Below are positions 60,007 to 64,000 of a DNA stretch of 64,000 nt, piece by piece (positions within the stretch are counted from its first letter, which is position 1; each line of letters starts with the position of its first letter). The stretch lies in the NCBI RefSeq assembly GCF_027595985.1, contig NC_073305.1, positions 110,915,035 through 110,979,034 of the forward strand, read 5' to 3'. Both the position numbers and the translations under genes were made by a program. A model generated the notes under the pieces. That model made no database searches. It saw nothing but the letters and a program-made list of their open reading frames with translations, and had not been told where the DNA came from. This DNA comes from Sorex araneus (taxonomy: Eukaryota > Chordata > Mammalia > Eulipotyphla > Soricidae).

Positions 60007-60869
60007 CTAAAAGAAAATTAAGTGGAAAAATCAGACCTCACAATTCTAAAAAATGTGTAAGAACAAAGATTTAGCCTGCAAGTAAATGATTCTAGATATT
60101 TAAAATTAAGAGAGCATATGTTCTTCCATACTCAGGGTTGGCAAACTGTGAAAGCCAGATAACCTTTTAGGTCTGTGAACTAGATGATCTCATATCATTA
60201 CTTAACTTTGCTACTGTATCATTAAATACTATGATAGTCATGGATCATATGAATGATATGAATGAGTATATGAATGAGTATATGAATGAGCCTTTGTTTC
60301 AATAAAACTTTATTTACAAAAACTAACAGTGGGATAGATTTTACTCAGGGGGCATAGCTTATCAATAATCGCTTTTAGATTATAAAAATATTAAACTTCA
60401 GCTCAAGCAGTGGGCCACTAAACAAATCATGTGGTAGAATTTAAAAGGGCAACTTAAATGCCTTAATTCAAGGGGGTAATTTTCTTATACATGTGTACTC
60501 TCTGTGTCCCACTGGAGAGGGTGACTGAAGGATTTAATAGTATTTCAGATTTAATAGTATGAAAATAAACACAGATTTTATTTTAATTTTTCCAAATTTT
60601 TTTGGTATGGAAAAAATTATGTCTTGAGAAGAAATTACATATAAACTAAAGAATTCTAAATTAGTGATTTATCTTTTTTTTTCTAAACTAAAATATTATC
60701 AAGGATGCCTTTAAATGCCACATCTAAAAATATTTCAATATATTTCATTCTTACCCTTTTGGGGCCATGCTTTTCTCAGGTTTCAAAGTCCCAAGTAAAA
60801 ACTTAGAGCTTTGCTAGTCCAAGCATGATCATCTGCCTAACAGCATCCTGTGTCTTGTCAGAAATACAA

Positions 60870-61059
60870 GATTTCATGCCCAGCTGGCAGGCTGGGGCTG
60901 GGTGGGGGTGGAGGGGGCAGGAGAGGGAACCTGGGAAAACGGGTGAAGGGAAGTTGACATTGGTGGTAGGATCGATAACGAAACACTGTATGTCAAAAAC
61001 CTAACTATGAATAACTTTGTAACTCATGGTGCTTTAATAAAATAAAATTTGAAAAAAAA
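60870..61059 (+). mobile_element. Short L1 3' end
   Basis: G-rich tract at 60893-60930, 'catggtgctttaataaaat' end and A-run; duplication AGAAATACAA at 60860-60869 and 61060-61069. Confidence 0.75.
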
Positions 61060-61717
61060 AGAAATACAAAATCTCAGGTTTAGTCCATATTTAATATGTC
61101 AGAATCTTAATTGCAACAAGACCCATATGTTTTTCATGTGCATTCAGTTCCAAGGAGTACCTTTCGAAGGAGAGAGCCTACTGCTTTTTAAAAATTCCAA
61201 GAGCCATAAAAGCATTACCAGTTTTGATGTTTACTACATTAGAATAATCTAGTCTAGGAAAACATTTAGCATTAAGCCTTGATTCAAAGCTCTCATAAAA
61301 TAAGATTAAATAAGAATTTATTTTATAAAGAAACATAAATGACTTGATTTTTGAAAAGTAGAACCAAGAAAGTTCTGCAATCCACAGTTAACAAGGGTAT
61401 AATATTTGGGTTTACCGCTTACCTCAAACTTTAAATATAGGTATTCATAAGCAGAGTCACAGTGCAAAAATATTCTCAAGGTATAACAAGTAAACACAGA
61501 GTTGACTTTGAAAAAATAGACCATATCCTTTAAATTTCACACAAGAAATCTTTTCCCATATTAGTTAATTGCAGAAGACCCTGAAGTGTACAACATTCTT
61601 TCACTTCCTTTCCCAAATGTGTGAGAAAACAGGGTGATTTCCATAGGGTAGGTCTCTCTGATGCCTTTCAAGTTACAGGCCTTGATAACTATGTAAGATC
61701 TGAGAGTGTTTATTTTA

Positions 61718-61953
61718 TGTCACTGTCACTGTCATCCCGTTGCTCATCGATTTGCTCAAGCAGGCACCAGTAACGTCTTCCTTGTGAGACTTGTTGTTAC
61801 TGGTTTTGGCATATCAAATACGCCACGGGTAGCTTGCCAGGCTCTGCTGTGTGGTCTAGATACTCTCGGTAGCTTGCTGGGTTCTCCGAGAGGGATGGAG
61901 GAATCGAACCTGGGTCGGTCATTTGCAAGGCAAATACCCTACCCACTGTGCTA
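61718..61953 (-). repeat. tRNA-derived SINE, type B, full length
   Basis: 'gtcactgtcatcccgttgct' to 'ctacccactgtgcta'. Confidence 0.92.
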
Positions 61954-62057
61954 ACTCAATATCTCACATTACATCTTTTTTAATCATCTGGGCTCAGCAC
62001 ACAGAAATGAAACAGAAGCCTAATCAAAATGAGCTCACTGCATGCTCATTAACTAAC

Positions 62058-62167
62058 CTGACTGGGACAGCTGCAGATGCTGTTGCAAACAAATCCACCG
62101 GTGGGGACGTGTCAATAGTTTTAGCTGGTGTAGAACTAGGAGACGTAACAGTTGTGACTGGAGAAGA
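62058..62167 (-). CDS. SNAP91: SNAP91 coding exon A (first in window)
   Basis: 110 nt, starts in phase 0 after 'ctttcag' and ends two bases into a Ser codon before 'gttag'. It encodes 36 residues, SSPVTTVTSPSSTPAKTIDT then SPPVDLFATASAAVPV, the Ser/Thr-Pro linker just after the ANTH domain. It contains one DLF motif. AP180 is known to carry O-GlcNAc and phosphate in this linker; the modified site itself cannot be read from DNA. Confidence 0.97.
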
Positions 62168-63663
62168 CTGAAAGTGAAGATGTACAACACACTCTAGTCA
62201 AATACGAATCTACAAGACACAGCAACAAGAGGACATGCACCCACAACATTCCCAGCAATTTGTTTTGGGAGAAGGAAAAAAAAACAAGAAGACTGGAAAT
62301 CAAGATCTGTACTAATTAATACTGGATAAAATATCTTTCAAATTTAAAGTGTAAATGTAATTTGTATAAGATTATAATACAAATATTTGGGTTTATGGTG
62401 CAATAGCTTCTATGAACGCATTTAAAACCAAAGCTAAATAGATTTCCTGATAAAAATTTGAGTAAGAATTTGAAAAAATTTTCAAATGATCAAAACTGCT
62501 AAAGAACCAAGATCATTCTTTTCTTTCTCATTATCAACAAACTTAATATGAGTTGGTTGTGTTTTTTAAATGTGCCTTTAAATTCCAGACATTTTACAAG
62601 ACAGTTTACAGATGGCAGAGAAAAATTCAAAAACAACATTCAAGTTATGGATAACTTAAGTATCAAGTCTATATCCTCTCAATAATAAGATAGAGATAAA
62701 ACTAAAATAAAATAAAAGCTAGCAATAAACTGTGCAATAAAAACTAGCATGCATTTGTCTTTGATTTAGATAAGGATTTTTAAGATGAGGATTCAATCAG
62801 TTAAAATATTACAAATTTATAACTTTTACATAGTAATTTAATTCAACTGACTTTTGGGTCTATTTACGTATACATATACTCAAAAAAGGAAGATTAATGA
62901 AATATCTTAAATATTTAGTTCTACAAGTGAAAGGTAATAGCAAATAATCTACACAAAAACCACTTCCATAAAGGATAAACCCACTTTCATAAATATTTCT
63001 GTAATGACATCAATAAACAAACTTTAAGAAAACAAACAGAAGATAAAAAATTTCAGCTTTTTCAAGATTTAAATAGTATTTCTGTACTGTATATTTGTCC
63101 AAAAAGTATTATTAAAAAGAAAATGAATTTCAATAAACATACAAGTGCCAAGTAGTCATCTTTTCAACTAAGACAGTCTTATAAGCAGTACGAATACTAT
63201 TGGTCAAAATATGTCAACACAATCCTCTCTCTTTATCAAAAACTCAAATTTCCTTAATGGAATGCAAAATATTATCACGGCAATACAAATGACTAAAATT
63301 AATCTGCATGTTCATCCACTGTGGATACTGTCAACTCCTCAAAAAAATTATCTTTTAATGTGTATATGTAAAAATGCTTAGAAAGTAATACTTAAAAAAC
63401 ACCACCAAGAACTCATGGAAGCAATGAGTCAGTCAATGCAAATGCAGAAATGAAGGCCTTTAAAGATGCATCAAAAACTAACTTCAAAAACCAAGCTCTG
63501 AAGAGAAGAGATCACTGGGAAAACAACCAGAATTATCCTACTACCAAAAAAAGTCAATTCAAATTCAATTTTGCAAAAACTATAGAAATAGACCATCCCA
63601 AAGGAGATGACAAATTCCCTACTGTCTATTATATTTTTTTTCACATAGTGATATGATTTTACT

Positions 63664-63828
63664 TATTTATTTGCTTGCTTGTTTCTAGGCCACACACAGG
63701 GCTTACTCCTAGCTCTGTGCTCAGGGATCACTCCTGGTGGGTCTCAGGGGACTATGTGTGGTACTGGGTGTTGATCCTTGCTATATTAAAGGCAAGAGCT
63801 TAAATCTTTGTACGAGCTTTCTAGCCCC
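63664..63828 (-). repeat. tRNA-derived SINE, type A, old
   Basis: 'ggccacacacagggcttact', 'gctcagggatcactcctgg', 'tttctagcccc'. Confidence 0.82.
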
Positions 63829-63862
63829 AGACAGCTGTATATCAGAATCACAAGGAACTTTT

Positions 63863-63886
63863 TATATATATATATATATATATATA
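63863..63886 (+). repeat. (TA)n
   Basis: Twelve TA units. Confidence 0.95.
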
Positions 63887-64000
63887 AATAATTTGATTGT
63901 TCAAGTTCCCTGAGGGACTGTTAGGCAGAAAGCCAGGTACTGGCATAATACAAGGTGTCTGGGAACTACCAGTGACGTCACAATGATACTCTTTTGACTG

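Larger units (their letters stand above)
60007..62057 (-). other. SNAP91 intron A-B
   Basis: 2.05 kb with one L1 3' end, one type-B SINE, and a small tandem repeat of 'tatgaatgag' near 60250-60290. Confidence 0.9.
2945..64000 (-). other. SNAP91: SNAP91 (AP180) gene, 3' two-thirds of the coding sequence plus 3' UTR
   Basis: AP180 is a neuronal adaptor that binds phosphoinositides through an N-terminal ANTH domain and recruits clathrin and AP-2 through an unstructured C-terminal assembly domain; it drives coat assembly and sets synaptic-vesicle size in endocytosis. Seventeen minus-strand exons (62167 down to 7564) join in frame with GT-AG introns to give 602 codons and a stop. Their translation follows the mammalian AP180 I recall, through to the end DPLADLNIKDFL. 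Repeated DLL, DLF and DPF motifs are the clathrin-box-like and AP-2-appendage-binding elements of the family. The ANTH exons and promoter lie beyond 64000. The paralogue PICALM is excluded by the ending and by the Ala/Thr-rich tract. No frameshift or premature stop was seen, so the gene looks intact here. Confidence 0.98.
62168..64000 (-). other. SNAP91 intron upstream of exon A, cut by the window
   Basis: Very AT-rich; no exon found. One old SINE and a (TA)n tract near 63863-63886 are the only features. Confidence 0.85.

Overview
The window is mammalian nuclear DNA: AT-rich, spliced genes with GT-AG introns, L1 fragments, and a very high density of tRNA-derived SINEs. One SINE type dominates: a tRNA-like head ending in a GGTTCGATTCC B box, then a body containing 'agtaattcctgagtgc' and 'gtgacccaaaaagc'. 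I take this as shrew (Soricidae, probably Sorex). That assignment rests on recalled knowledge of insectivore SINEs, not on a search.

The window holds essentially one gene, SNAP91 (clathrin coat assembly protein AP180), on the minus strand, so its 5' side lies toward coordinate 64000 and beyond. Seventeen coding exons were reconstructed by hand. All join in frame at GT-AG borders and total 1809 nt (602 codons plus stop). They cover the C-terminal clathrin/AP-2-binding 'assembly domain', from the Ser/Thr-Pro linker after the ANTH domain to the terminal peptide LNIKDFL. The ANTH exons lie beyond the right edge. The 3' UTR appears to be spliced: the stop codon is followed after 10 nt by a donor, and a SINE-free terminal exon of about 1.4 kb (about 2945-4343) ends at an AATAAA.

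Layout, left to right: 1-2944, intergenic DNA beyond SNAP91; 2945-7656, 3' UTR exon, UTR intron and last coding exon; 7657-31254, large introns with the exons of the Gly/Pro/Met-rich C terminus; 31255-44679, a dense exon group (seven coding exons lie within 41.2-44.7 kb); 44680-62167, upstream assembly-domain exons including a 15-nt microexon; 62168-64000, intron.

About sixty SINE copies of two structural types, about nine L1 pieces (5'-truncated 3' ends and decayed ORF2 segments), and several long polypurine/polypyrimidine microsatellites fill the introns. I see no second protein-coding gene, no classical RNA gene, no CRISPR array and no viral genome. No wholly new system was found. The best leads concern splicing: a microexon that toggles one DLL clathrin-binding motif, UGCUGC elements before two acceptors, a run of interchangeable phase-1 exons, a stem-loop near one acceptor, and an L1 end about 25 nt from a donor.
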